From Chaetorhynchus papuensis (lineage: Eukaryota; Chordata; Aves; Passeriformes; Rhipiduridae), in the NCBI GenBank assembly GCA_013396525.1, contig VWYX01000397.1, forward strand, positions 62,001 through 126,000: a DNA stretch of 64,000 nucleotides. The letters are read 5' to 3'. The notes beneath the pieces are model-generated. The model worked only from the letters and a program-made list of their open reading frames with translations, had not been told where the DNA came from and searched no databases. The position numbers and the translations under genes were made by a program. Numbering within the stretch: the first letter of the stretch is position 1; every line of letters begins with the position of its first letter. Positions 1-13,727 of this stretch are shown in pieces.

Positions 1-3000
1 CTATAGATCTGAAAATGTAAAATTTGCATTTGGTCTAACTGAATTAAAAGAGAGGTCCATGATTTCAGTGTGAGCCTTTAGAAAGTTAGCCAGACTAAGC
101 AAGCTGGTGAGGAGGACTAATTTTAATTTTATTTTTCTATTTTTTTTCCTAAATAAAACAAATGAAAAGTGTGCTAGTTTTCAATCAGTTGGATATTGTT
201 TGTGTTAGGCTTGTGTGCTATTTTTAACCTATTAAAGATGAAGTGTCAGAAAATCAACTGAAAATTTATTTGACTGGAGTCTGTACTTCAGGGGAAGGCT
301 TAGGAAGAGCTCTGCTGTCAGAGGGTTTCACTGCAAAACAAGTGACATTCAGAGACCCGTAAGAGTGGATGTGTATTTTTGATGTGTTTATCGTAATAGG
401 CAGGGAATATACTTCTCAGTTCTTCCTGAAATCCAGTCATGTCCTTCAGAGTGAGAAGATGTATCTATTCATCTGCTACTTAAAACAGTGCATGCACAGT
501 GGCTGTATTATTTCAGACCAGAAATCATCTCTGTTAAACAGTCGCAAACTAAATCTTTTGTGGCATTTTTAAATTTTGAAATTCTCTAGCGAAACCCTGC
601 CTCTGAGTTGCTGCATACTGTCAGTTACTCAGTGACATTTGGAATATGGTATTCAAGGATTCATCTCCAAATGCTGACTTTAGGATGTCAGCACTGAGAT
701 CTTAGCAATAAGTGTCTGCAGCTCAGACTAGCAAGTTATGGAATACTTAAAAAAGCAGCTTGATAATATGTCTTTCAAAATAGTGGATCTTTTACTTCAT
801 TTTTCTTAACAGATCTTTTCTTCCATAGAATGAAACTCCGTATATGTCAGTGACATTGTTAAAAATTACATTAGGATTTTTTGTTCGTTTTGATTGTTTT
901 CATCTAGAAGATGAACTGTGAGCAGCTATTTGTTACCATTTGCTAAGTGACATCTTTAATCCCATTGAGCCCCTACCTAAGCAAAGAAAGAAGATGCAAA
1001 AGACCTTGAAGCTTTTTGAGTCTATAATTTTCTTTAGTGATTTTACTCGTGATGATTCCAATGTACTACATGAGGTTTTTAAACCACATTTAAAATCTTG
1101 GTCTGGAGTGTGACAATTTAGCTCTTAAATCATGCTGTGGTGCAATGATGTACTTGGAAAACAAACTAGCACTGATTCTGAAACAATGCCAGCTAATAAA
1201 CATGGTGGGAAAATGTTCGCCTGGCTAACATTGCCCAGAATGAACTAGATGTGGAAAGCTGCAAACTCAAGGGAAAAAAAAATGTTTAGGGGCATCTTGC
1301 AGATGGTAATTTATGCAAGACTAAATTAAGCCTATGCAGTAAACTATGGGTAGAACGGAGTTGTATGTTTCTCCAAAAGATCCATAAGGACACATAATCT
1401 GGTTTCCAGTGGTGGCTTTCCATTTTTCAGTGTCCCTGTTTCAGAAATAAGCTGCTGCCCCTCCACTCCTTTAACCTCGGCATGACTTGCTGCCTGGTGT
1501 GCTCACAAGCAGAATTTGTCCGCTCTCCCTCTGCTCCTCTGTACAGGCTGAGGTCTTGCCTGTGGATGAAGTCTTGCTCTGTGGCCTCACAAGATTCAGG
1601 ACAGGCATTACCCAGCCTGTACAGCTGAGATAAAAGAGTTCAGCACCACTGTATAAAATCTGGCAGCTGACGTGTTACCTTACAAAGGGAAGGGATGTGT
1701 CTTCCACCTGAGAAAGCAGAGTAGCTTTTGGAATGAAATATAACTGAAGTCATTGCCTGCCTGTTTGTCCTAAGAAGCAGAAATCCTACCTTAGTAAGCC
1801 CTATCATGAGGAGCAATCAGTTTATTTGTAAATAGAAATGGGATATATATGGAAATTTAGACAGGAAACGTAAAATTCTGATCAGTCTTTTTTTCTGCCA
1901 TCCTAATCCTTTGACTAACCTTTGAATTTAACATGTGTTTAATAAATGGATTAAGCAGAGTAAAGAAAAATTTTGCTTAATGGAAGTAAATGGAAGCAAT
2001 GAAGTAAAACATTTAAAAATAGCTCAGACAAAAAGCTTTGAATTGCATTGCAGAGATGGGTGGAAGAAAAGACTACCACTGACTTGTCTCATGCTTATTT
2101 ATGTATATATGAAATAGGGCTTCTTTTATTTTGAGTTAAAGTTTGGAATTTATCAATTTTAAAATTGCTTTTGTTGATAGAAATCAGCTGAATATAAAAT
2201 TTGTTAAAACTCACTATTCTGTCATAAACTAAAATTTAAGAATTCCGAGGAGTGGATGATATTGGACTTTATTTTGTTTTCCTTTTGTTCAAATAGCAGT
2301 GTTGATTACCTAATTATCTTTGATTTCCTGTGAGAGATAAAAAGCAAATGTCTTTTCAGCACACGTGGCTTTCACATGATTTTAAGATGTCATTACCTTC
2401 TAGTAGCTGGCCTATAGGCCTGGTAAATTTTTGTTGATCCAAAAGGTAAGCTGCAGAATTGAATAGACAAAAGCTTTATGGCATCTAGAGCTGTAGCCTG
2501 GATGCTAATCTGGCAGGGTGTAGCCAGCTACTTAGAGTGGTTAGAAATGTGTGGGAGAAAAGAGCTGTATATATACTTTTTACTTTTGCATATGAAAGAA
2601 CAGATTTCCTTTGAGACATGGAAAGAAAAGTGCAATATGTAGGGTAAGTGATAAATAACTGCTTTCTCCTCAGCCTTGTTTTTATGTGGATTGTAGACAC
2701 GTAATGAGATGTAGGTAGTTGCTGTCTTCTGTAGAAGGTCTATAATTGCCTCAGTGCTGCTGGCATCCTGAAGTTCCCTGTTATCATCTGGTCTCAGTCG
2801 AGAGCCAGTGATAAGCTACGTAGAATTAGTCTGCTAAAATATTTGTGGGTTTTTTTTTTTTTAAATTAATTTACAGTGATATAAACTGTAAGGTTCAGTG
2901 ACAGATCCATTCCTTGCTTCTGCATGAAGCCAAATAGCCCCCAAATGGGAAGTCAAAACCTCAACTTTCATTGCAGCAAGGATTTACTTAGTAACTAGTC

Positions 3001-4300
3001 CAGTGCAGCATTTAGTGATTTAGTGTAGTAAAGAAATACTTGCATGGGTATTGGAAAGGAAAACCTGTAAAAGAACAGCCAGACTTTCTGCCACATCAGG
3101 CAGAAATAGGAGTGTTGAAGTGAAGGATGAGAGTACTACATAATAGTTTAAAGGAGAGCAAAGCCATAGGAGCTTGATGGCACAAGAGAAGGCTGTATGT
3201 TCTGCAATCTTGATTGTTGTAAGGAGGGACCAGTAAATCAACAGAAAGAAGTTTTACAAAGGAATATGATTTTTTTTTAGTTGGTTTTGATGTTTCTATT
3301 TTTTCTTTTCTTTTTCTCCAGAAATATCCATCGCCCTTGTTTATTTAGTACTCAGCAATGGGCTGACTTGATTCCAACTGTAGCTCTATATTTTTTTTCC
3401 AAATATAAATAAATATATATACAGCAAATATAAAAAGCAAACCCTTTTTGCTTCTAAACAATTTGCATTTCTATCAGATGTGAGAGATCTAATTATAGAA
3501 ACACATACAGGCTGCTCTGTACTGACATGTTGGAAAAATCTGAACAATTCTGTTCCTCTGCTTCTTCCTTTAATCTCAATGTTTTCAAGAATCAGTTCTG
3601 AGCATGCTCTCACTTCATTTTTACATAAATGGAGCATACTTATCATTATTTAGAGATTTGGGTCCCTTAAAGTAAGTTGTTAAGCAACTTTAAAGCCTAC
3701 ATTCTCAGAATTTCAGGAGAGAACTAGACATGTGAATCACTTTGACATTTTTGAAAATATTGCTTCAATCCTCTCTTTCATCTTGTAATTTTAAAGGATT
3801 AAAGGCTTGACTGTCCTTTTAAGTCTCAACCAGCATTATCACTGGGAGTAATGGCACTGTATTTCATGACACAGAGCTGTCTATCTTTAGAAGACTTCTG
3901 AGAGCTTGCTTGTAAACTAGATAGATGTAAAGATCGTGCTGAGGGTGGGGGTGGCTGTGGAGACACAGGCAGCTCCAGGAGTGGTGGTTTGCAAAGCTGT
4001 GCTGTTGCAGATGCTTGAACAGTTGCTTGGGTCTAGCAGCAGATAAACAGAGAAACCCCAGCTCTTTGGGAAGAGTAGAAGGGAGGAGCAGTTTCAGGGC
4101 TTGCTTGGTCTGAGGTACCACTATAAATACATTCTGGTAACAGAAAAAACCGTGTTGGTTGGCTAAAAGCACTCAATTTTGCTATCAGAATAAGGTGAAA
4201 ACAACCCTACGTATATCTGAGGTGAAAGAGAGCACTCAAAGATAGCTTTTTCCTTTTTTTTTCTCTAGAGCTACTTAGAATACACACTTAAGTACAAAGC

Positions 4301-4355
4301 AGTACTAGTACTACTAGTACTAGAGCTAAAGTAGTATTCTCCTCAAAGTAGTATT
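4301..4355. repeat. Cluster of short palindromes and direct repeats
   Basis: The 12-bp perfect palindrome AGTACTAGTACT (4301-4312) is followed by further ACTAGT/AGTACT units to 4322. The 11-mer AAAGTAGTATT then appears twice, at 4328-4338 and 4345-4355, a 17-bp spacing. It may be slippage-derived; no function can be assigned. Confidence 0.7.
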
Positions 4356-5825
4356 GATTTTTATATATCTCTCACTGGCTCCTAAAGTTGTATGTGATAA
4401 AATATTTGAGTTATATCTCATCCTTGCCCTTTGCTTTCCTGGAATTAGTTGTTGTATAGATGGATGTCATTTTGGATGCAAGAGCATCTTTAGCTACAAA
4501 ATGAGGCAGAGGTCTGTTAAGAAAGGTATTTATCCAGTCATTTATTGGCAACAATTCTTCTCAAGCGCCTTGCTGCAAGACCCTCCAGCACAGTGTGTCT
4601 TGTTTTCTGTACACATCGTCTTCTTCGGATTTAAATGTGCAGGTGTCACAGTGTCCTTGACCTTTACAGTTGCCTGGTTAACCTCTTATTACTTAAAGAT
4701 AGTTCCTCAGACTGCCTTTCCTCCTCCTGGTCTGCAGTCATCTCCTGTCCCTGGCTTGTGTGCTCCATCCTGCTCAGCTGCTGGGGCTCTGCACCTTGCC
4801 AAACTTCCAAAATGCAGCATCAAGTCCTCCCATACGCTGCTTTTGCACAGCTGGCCTTCCAGATATAGCTTTGACTTACAGCAAAATAAATTTGCAGAGA
4901 AAGCATTTAGCTGCCTTGATTTAGTCTGTATCCCAAAGAATTTTTGTAAAGCAAATAATTTCTCCTGTCTACACTAACAGGTTTTATTGAAGAGCAAGAG
5001 ATTCTTATACTTCAAACAACAGGTAGAATTTCAAATCACAAACTAAATCTCGTCATAAGTGCTTCAATTTCAAATCTTCATTTTCCTTCTGCTGCACTGA
5101 GGGAGTCATAAACTTTTGTGTTTTCTGCTACAGCTCTGTACAGTACATAAGGGAGCCTGGAAAAACTCTGTATATTATACAACATGCAGCTATTAGATTT
5201 CATTAAACTCTGGCTGGTGGATTGGTCTCTAAAAATAAATATTTTCTGGCCTATGGATACTTACAAATTGTGACAAAATGCCTCTTGATAAGATAAATGG
5301 AAGGCATGACCGCCTACTCTGGCCTGTATAGGTTTCCTTCACTTAGTAAATTTATAGGTTGGATTAGTGAGGATTGTTATAATTATTGCATCTTGTCCAC
5401 AAAAAGGATGATAAATGTCCCTGCTTTCAACTACTACACTGGAGAAAGAGTAAACTATCAAAAACATTGGATAGGCAACATTGCAGTTGAACTGATTTCT
5501 TCTTAAGAACAGTCTTCGTTTTGGGAGTCTTTCTGGAGGAAACATTCTTAAAATGTAGTGGAGAAGCTCCTTTTCATTTTTCTGATCCCTTCCTGCTTAA
5601 GAAAGACACATTGTTTCAGGAGCCTTTCGAGATTAAAGTCACAGACTGACCAAAGCCTCCTAATGCCTTGCTGCTCTTTCCTTTCTACTGAATTTTTTTG
5701 AGTGCTGCATGCTTATGATGCTGATAGGGACACACAAAACATCCAGTGTCTTGTGTCTGCCACTGAGGGATGCTTTACTTGATTGAAAATGCTGCATCTT
5801 ACTAGAGCTTTAATTTTTCCTTTGC

Positions 5826-5847
5826 TTATTATTTATTTATTTATTTA
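5826..5847. repeat. (ATTT)n microsatellite
   Basis: About five units of ATTT in a row, with a small imperfection at the left edge. Confidence 0.85.
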
Positions 5848-7322
5848 AACAATAGGGTATGGAAGTAGCAAATCTTGGCAGAAAGATTGCAAACTATATT
5901 TTTTATTATTTTCATTCTTGGTGATCTATTCTCTATAGCTTATACTAACTCTCCTTGAAGTTCGATAGTTTTGGCTGTCAGTTCATTTCAGGCTGTCTCA
6001 CTCATTTAAAGGAATATATTTTAAACTTAAAAGAAACTAGTTATGTTTTGAAGTTGGGATCTGAAAACAACTATCAGCAATTTGCTTGTATTCTTAATTC
6101 AGAGTGCTGAGCTACCACCTCTAACTGTATTCCTTCTTTGTGTACATTATCAGTGGGATATTGGGTATAATGACAGTAGTAAAGAAGGATTTGGGGATCA
6201 CTTGACAGGCTGAACAAGCATCTGTAATTCTCAAGTGTATGAGAATATCAAGTGGTAATAGGTACTTTTTATAGTTTTTTCTTAATTGAACATTAAGTCT
6301 GTTACTTCAAGAGTATACTCAGTTCTGGTTTATGCATTCAGCAAAGAAGCTGGAAAGGATTCAAAGTAAAAAAAAAAAATGAGTGATGTGACATTTGAAA
6401 AAGTAATCTTAGCATAAGAGAAAAAGAAAGTCTATTTTATTAGAGTTGCTTCAGAAGTGTCCTGATCACAGCCTGGGGCAGGATTTTGTTGAAGGCTGTT
6501 GTGGCAGGGTAGAATTGGCTGTAAACAAGCAGGAAAGAAACTGGCTTGTCAAAACACCAGCTGCCTCCTCAGTGACTGTCTTTAACTTATAGGCAGGTCT
6601 TTAATTTGGTAGGAAGCTCCCAAATTTAACAAAATTCAACACGAAAATTATTTTGTTGCATTGTTTTGATAGGAGTCAGAGGATTTATAGGCTACAAAGA
6701 GCATAAGCACATAGCAGGCATGTAACATTAAACAGTAAGTTTCTACCTACTGAAAGATTAAAACAGAATTACAAGTGACTATTGAAATTGAGAAGCATTC
6801 TCTGAGGTGTCTGCCAATTTAATTGAAGTGCCATTGTGAAGAAATTGGCTTTATACAATAATTTTTTAGTACTTGGGAAGGGTATATTCATGTAGCAATG
6901 TCACAAATTCAGCTTAACGACTAGGAAAACAGAAACATCCTAAAGATTCCTAAAAAAACAAAAACCTGCAAGAACAGCAATCCAAAATGCAACCTCCAGC
7001 AAATTAATTATGTGTAACAGAACATCCAGTTTTTGTCTGGAAAACACTGCAGAAACCTAATTTGATTCTTAATTAATAGATATTTCTGGTTGTATTCAGT
7101 TGTCTTAGCCTACAGCAAGGGAAAACGTGTTTTTGTTTCTCAGCCATGGAGAAACAGCCCAGCTTCAAGACTGCTTACTGAATTTTCATCTCATATATCA
7201 TGAACATAATTATAAATAATTTTCTGATCAACTATTCCTGAATAAACAGAGAGATTATACCGCTAGTGTCAAATACTCATGGTCAAGGACTTTCCTAGTG
7301 ATTGCCAATTCCTAAATCAGAC

Positions 7323-7340
7323 AAAAAAAAAAAAAAAAAA
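7323..7340. repeat. Poly(A) run, 18 nt
   Basis: Eighteen consecutive A. I see no LINE, SINE or retrocopy sequence upstream of it that would make it a retroposon tail. Confidence 0.85.
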
Positions 7341-9769
7341 GGAACTGAAATGATTATTCCACTCTGAAATTTTCACCTCTGGGTCCCATCCTTGAAATGC
7401 TGTATTAGTAAAAATAACTGGTACATTGTAGCCCCAATTTTGTCAGGGTGTATGGCCAGAGTTCCCTGTTTATGTGGGTAAATTGTTTTTTTGTGCTACC
7501 TATTACTAAAATTATTTGGTTGAAGTTGTGTTTGAGTGATATCTGTGCCCAATATGTGGAAGATGGTATCTTTGGGACAGTAAGTCACATTTGTGACATA
7601 AGATTTTGGAAGTAAGACTGGAAAGCTTGTACAGCCAATAAGGATCTTTGGATGAATGTGGGGGAAATGGAAATGATTCAATTTCAGAGAAAAAAAGTTT
7701 GTCATTAATAAGTCAGAACCTTAGTTAAAAAGTCAAAACCTGAGTTAGAATACCTTTTTTGTAAACTTACAAAAATGCTCTTCATCCTCTCTTTTGTCTG
7801 TTTAGGCAAACAATATACTTTTTCCCTCTTGGAATATGGTCAAAAAACTTTAAAAAACATCTTCCAAGTGGGCTGCTATGAGGTGGGGGAGGAAGGAGGG
7901 CAGGTGGCTGCTGCAGCAAACACAAGGTGTTATTACCTGTAGGAGGTTTGCCCTGTCCCCCACCTGTGAGTTTAGGAATGTCATGGGGAGCCTGCTTTGG
8001 GAATGCTACATGATTCTTGGCTGCAGGGTGGCACCACAGCTGCCACAGCTTGGCTTGGGAGTCTGAGCTGGTGGTGTGAGAAACAGAAATGGAAAAAAAA
8101 AAAAATAATGCAGATGGCTTTTATCTACAGCAATGAAAACATCTTAAGTTTGTTCACTGTTTCCATGGTGACCATGCCATCATATAGTCTCCCTGGGTAA
8201 CAGGCAGGAGGCGGAGAATGCTCAGAGCCTAGAAATACATAAACCAGCATATTCTTATGAGAAATTGTTTTGCTCAAAAAGCAAATAGATGAGGGTGTTT
8301 TTTGTAGAGCTGCATCTGTGCTTGCACTTGGGCAATCTCAGAATGACAGAGGCTCTATTGATGGGGCTGTCAGCTATTCAAAAAGCTGCGTATGAGAAGT
8401 AAGCCCCTGTCGCATCAGGGGGAATTATTCAGAGGCTTGTGACACCTGGATAAAAAGCTAATCTGCACATTATATCTTTTCAGGTTTTGGTGTAGCCTGT
8501 GCATATCCTGAAGCTGGGTGACTGTGAGCCACCTGCACTGGAGGGCTTCTCTGCACTTTTTATTGGTGGTATATACTCAAAAGACACCCAACCCTTTCCC
8601 ATGTTGATCAATTATTCTGTAGTATTGTTTGCTTCAGTTTTGTGTTTTAAAGGCTGAAAAGAAAGGGGAAAACAAACTAAAAAAACCCGTGGGGTTGAAG
8701 AGAAAGAAGAGCAAGGAAAAATGGTATTTTCTACTGACAGGACTAGACCAGCAGGGGAGTGCTGCCTAGGTACTGGCTGCTGCACTCTGAGCTGTGGAGG
8801 AGATCCTTCTGCTGGAAAGGCAGGCTGCAGGCTCTGTACCTATCAGGGAAAGGGGTGCAATCAGGAAATCTCCAGGGGAGCCTGGTGAGAGGACATAGAG
8901 AAGCAGTCATGCATGGCAAACAAGGAGATTTGCTCACAGGAGCAGGCCAGAACAGGCTGCACTTGGAGGTTTTCACCTTGGGACCCCAAACTGGCTTCAG
9001 TCACTTTACTGTGTGACCCTGTTGTCTCAATTCCTTTGCAATCCCGTCTCTTTGTCCCTTTCTTCTTGCAGTTTGATGTGGGAGGGGTGAGGGATGTGAC
9101 TTAACCTTCTGCCATCAGATTTTTCAGTTTGTTCTTGTTCTACTTGACTTTGGTTGCCCTGTGTCCTGGCTTGCCCTTGCAGATGGCAGCTCAGGTGGCC
9201 CAGTTCCTGGGCACAAGGCATTCCTATTCAGCTGGGAACCCAGAAGGACACTCCAGGAATATGTGAAAGGCTGGTTTTCATTTGCATGAAATGATACTGT
9301 ACATACATAAATACGCTGTGCATATTTATCATCTGCATCTGTGAGACTCATCTGTACTGTATCTAACAGATTCTGTACAGAACTGGTAAATTTTTTGCCT
9401 TTTAGAGGCAAACTCAAAGGAAATGCTTCGCTTGTGCTTCCTTCAAAGCTAAGGCAAGCAAAGGTGGCATGGGAATCTGCAACTCCAGCAATTCAAGTGC
9501 CACGAACCCAGAGGCCACTGTTGACTGGGGCCAAAACACTTTGACCTTCTGTTACCCCAAAAATCCTGTTAGGGGTGAAGAGGATGCATGTAAGTAAGCA
9601 AACAAGCATACACTTTATATATGTAAAGACAAGCATTTATTTGTAAACCAATGGAAAGATTATGAGTCTAATTATCATTAGATGTAGAAAAACAAGGCTA
9701 AAAATGCCATTAAAATTGTCACCCACAAATCTCTTCGGTTTTGTCCCATTTCTGGTGTTATGCTACTCC

Positions 9770-10310
9770 ATCCATTCTCCCTCTGGGTTCTGAGGTTGAA
9801 CAACCATGTTGGTCCGGCAGGATCTACTGCTAGTAAACCCATTCTGACTCTTCCCAGTCTCTTGCTCTTTCATGCGCCCAGAAATGTATTCCAAGAGGAT
9901 TTACTCCATTATTTTCCCAGATTTGACATCTGTGCTTTGCTTTTTCATCTTTTTCAGGATCTTGAACCCTGTTCCAGGGTTGTGACAGCCAATGCTACAA
10001 CTAATTATGCCATGCCCACCCAGTTCTTCCTGTGTTAGTGAACTGCAGATCCAGCTGTGTATCACATCTGGTTGGCCTATCCTGTACTAATGTCAACAAG
10101 TTACCTCTGGCACCCTCTAAAAATCTCTCTCAACAGCTTGTGTCCTGCCATGTTGCCTTTGATGAAGATGTCAGGGCAGTTGCAGACCTCTATGAGAGCA
10201 AGGGTCTGATGCAGAGACTTCCTCTCATTATTTAAAGAAGGCTTCATCAACTTTCTCACTTTGATGTGGCATGGCACATGCATTCTGTGTCCTGCAGACA
10301 CCCACAGTAT
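9770..10310 (-). mobile_element. Decayed CR1 LINE, ORF2 endonuclease and reverse transcriptase fragments
   Basis: Read on the minus strand, this block shows CR1 ORF2 motifs in the expected order. Near 10200-10310 the translation contains VGVC and later EKVDEAFF. Around 10100-10200 it contains CNCPDIFIKGNMAGHK, corresponding to the endonuclease motif normally like F-N-H-P-D-I-C-W with T-A-G-H-K a few residues later. At about 10044-10081 it reads LLTLVQDRPTRC, corresponding to the CR1 L-T-Q-V-x-E-x-P-T-R segment. Near 9890-9935, GKIME, a stop, then IL matches the reverse transcriptase G-K-I-M-E-Q-I-L. Near 9790-9850, NGFTSSRSCRTN matches the G-F-T-x-x-R-S-C-x-T-N motif. Frameshifts, stops and a large internal deletion between endonuclease and reverse transcriptase show a dead copy. 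CR1 motif assignments are from memory of avian CR1 proteins. Confidence 0.8.
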
Positions 10311-13156
10311 CCAGCAGCTTAAGTGGCATTCCTGGGCCCCTGTGCATGCCCTTCCTCTGGCAGCAGGATTTGGGATGTAGTTTCCTCTGCACTCCAGGGC
10401 AGGCTGCTTCTCCCAAGACTGAGTGCTCCTGCCTGCTGCTCATTTTACCTGTGAGGAGTCTCAGTGCTGCCCTTGTGGGAAATGGCTCTGGGGTATTGTG
10501 TGCATGTGTGTGGTGAATCTTCCCCCAGCCGGTCCTGTCTTCAGCAGCAGCTGGCATCACTCCTCTGGGTACTCCCTATGGTCCCAAAGTTTGATCCTCA
10601 CTAAGTATCTCTCAAGTGCAGTCCCTCTCCTTGAGCAGGGAGTGTATTACTGTCTGTGTTGCAAGTAAGTTGGTCTAGCAGTACTGAAATTCATTTTTTT
10701 CAGCCCATCTCTATGCTAAAGAAAGCTGTGAGGAGCTGTTATCATTAACATTTCACCTGTTCTTCATCTTTCTTTCCTGCCAGCTGCAAACTTTATCAGC
10801 AGAGATTTTTTTGAATTTACTTTCAGGAATGGATCTGCCTTCCTGATCACCTTAATCAAAGCAGAGAAGTTTGAGATTTGGCAGACTGTTTGTGTCAAAG
10901 CATGACTTGATTGATGGTGTAGCCAAGGTGTGTTCGTTACTCAGAACTGGAGGGTTAGATCTGCTTTTCTGGCTCCTAGGTACTTTCTGGGCACAGAAGT
11001 TGGTAGCTGGGCGGCTCCAAGGAGATTTTCATAGGCATAGACACCCTCTTACCTCCCTAGCCCAACTGACAGAAAATCTGAAAATGCAAAATTAAGGTAC
11101 CATTTAAAAACAAGCGAACAACAGAAAACAGCATATGCTGTGACACACCTAAGGACTTTGGGCAAAAATGGGAGAATAGAAGAGGTACAAATAATTTTCA
11201 TACATGAAGAGGAAGATAGGTGGTTCATTGGTTAGTCCCCAGGTATTCCTTTTTGGCACCTAAATTACAACCTGTCCTGCTTTAGAGAGCCATGGAAAGG
11301 AGAACAGTTCTGTGCTGTGAGTCCACAGCAGATGAATGTCTTAACGCTTAAAGACTTTCAGAGGTGATAGCAGTCTCCAGTTTTTTGGTCTCTCTTGGTG
11401 TAGGTCCTCTGCCAGTCCCTTTTGACTTCTCTTCCTTGCTTTAAATCACCAAATATTCCACAAGATTCATGTCTGCGTGAAAAAGAATCATTGAGATGTA
11501 AGAAAGGTGCTTCTTCCAGCCTTCATATGATCATCACTACAGAGTTTACAGAAAGAGAAAATAGGCATTATGCTCTGGAGTAATTATATTGCCTCATATC
11601 TGCGATCAGCAAATCTTAGACCTAAGGCTGTGTTTATCTTGCATATTTTTGTGATGTTCAGCAGTTTCATAATCTGTCACTGAATGGTCCTGTTTCTTTG
11701 TTGCTCAATCTCAGCTGATATCTGTGTTCTCAAGGAGATCAAAGGATTTTGCGGAACTTCGAGCACTTTGGGAATTAAAATTGTAAGCGTAGGACAAAGG
11801 AAGGGAGGAAATACTTTGTGACCTCCTGTCCAACAGTCTTGACAAACACGGTAAATTGGCTTGCCACTTCTAAATAACTGTAACTCTCTCAGGGTATGAT
11901 AGTATTTCAGGTGAAGTTCTCATCATTTACTTCTGCAAGCCGGCTTTGACAAGGGAGTCAAGATAAGAAACTGCTGCCTTTCAATTCTGTTTTCCAGAAA
12001 GTCATGCATTAAGAGTTAAGATGTGGTGTAAAAACCCTGAGTTTACTCAGTCTTGTGGTTTGACTGGCACAGAATGGCCAAGCTGTCTTGGGGATAGTGT
12101 AAGGAGTTGTTTGTTTACTGTCTGTAAAGTTACAACAGGAAGGGTTAGTAATGCAACTGGAAGGAATTCCACACTGGATCACAATGATCAGCAGGGTTTC
12201 ACTTGGTTCTTTTTTTAGTTGGTATATTAGCTTTGTAGGTTCTTACCTTGTGCTGATTCACAGTAAGGAAGCTCCTTGGAAAGTTTAATGAGACCTCCCA
12301 CCATGATTATTTTCCTCTCTTTATTTCTGTTTTAAGAGATTCCACAGAATCAATTAGGAGGGAAGTTGCTTTCACCTTCCACACTGTGTCGGTATGTCTG
12401 CTCAGGAGTGCAAAGCTATAATTTTGCTATTTTATTGTTTTATAAAAAGAGAGGGCTGTTCAGGATTTTGGTGCTAGTAGCCTAGTGGAGGCACAGATAG
12501 TGGGAAAAGCTCAGCAAGTGTTCAAAGATATCTTACATTTTACTGGATTTTTTATTTCTCGTGAAAGAAGTGTCTGTGCTATTCAATAACTGGTGATATA
12601 ACTGGGGAGAAAAGAAATAGCCGCAGTGAACTTGTCATTAAAAATGTACAAGCTAATTAGAAATTTGTGAAAAAAATACTTCATGAAGTCTGGTGTCCTG
12701 GAGATTTGAGCCTTCTGTCCTCTGCCTGGCCTCTGCATGCACTGTGAAAAATATAATTTCAAGCTTTCTTCAAGTCCAGTGGGATTTTGTCCCTGTTTGG
12801 CTTTTCGAGCACTGCCGGCTACCTCGTGTTCCCTCATGCCTTGGGAAGAGGCAGCTGTGGCTCGTGTGGAGTTTGTGTGTGGCCAGACAGTGCTCCTGTG
12901 CCACCCACCTGGCAGATGGCTGAGCTTCAGGGGCTGTCTCACCTGACACATTAGAGCGCTCTAGTTTGCCTCTTCCTGTTTCTTGGTCACTTGTTTTCAT
13001 CCAACATAAAAATAATCCTTTCAAAAGGGTGAAAGGTTATGATGGATAGGCAGAAAACAACTGGTACATTTAGAAAGTCACTCAAGAAGTGAAAAGCAAA
13101 GAGCAAAGTGTGATGTTTCTTGCAGCTTTAGAATTTCATGCCTGGGCATTAAAAAG

Positions 13157-13202
13157 CTTTTCCTCTTTTTTTCTTTTTTTCTTTTTTTTTTTTTTTTTTT
13201 TT
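13157..13202. repeat. Pyrimidine tract with 21-nt T run
   Basis: A 46-nt stretch made only of T and C, ending in 21 consecutive T (13182-13202). It is not followed by AG plus a coding frame. It could be the A tail of a very old minus-strand insertion, but no body is recognisable. Confidence 0.8.
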
Positions 13203-13727
13203 GTATTGGTAAGAAAACCCTCCCTGGGTGTAATGAATTCATTCTAGGGGAAAATCAGTACTAGCACTCCTGGTAGGGATTGACAGATTTGATCCTCAGG
13301 GAAGGATTTGGACTTGCTAGTTTTGGGAACAAAATAATCCTTTCTGGATTTCAGTCACAGTCAGCACAAACCCAGAATTTGTAAACAATAACAGAAGCAA
13401 TGAACAATACGGAGGAGGGAGAAATAGTACTGAAAGGCAAATCCATCACAAGGAAATAGTGCTAAATTTTAAATTCATCTTAAAGTGAAAGGAAGAGTCA
13501 CAACCAACAGTTTAGGGTAATTCTTGAAAAGAATGAACCATTTGAAAACTATTGATAGTGCAAAATTTAGGAAAAAACAAAATATGTATTTGTACTGTAC
13601 AGTATCCAAAGTGTTAACAGAAGCGGTATAAATGCATTTCTAAAAATATACATTTAAGAAGAATGTCAGTGGAGTTGCATGAGTTTTTACCAGGGCTGAA
13701 TTCCTTTCATATTTATAAACCTTGCCT

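Larger units (their letters stand above)
1..9769. other. Unique intronic DNA, no gene recognised
   Basis: AT-rich DNA with short A and T runs, one (ATTT)n tract, a small cluster of palindromes and direct repeats near 4.3 kb, and scattered open frames, the longest 207 codons at 4354-4977. No frame gives a protein I recognise and no CR1 piece was identified. From about 7.86 to 9.25 kb the sequence is richer in G and C but still unrecognised. Confidence 0.6.

Noticed and set aside
7323..7340. A18 run as the tail of a processed pseudogene
   Set aside because: No recognisable coding sequence or target-site duplication upstream.
10228..10560. 110-codon minus-strand open frame as an independent gene
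   Set aside because: Its C-terminal part matches CR1 ORF2 (VGVC then VDEAFF), so it is explained by the CR1 fossil.
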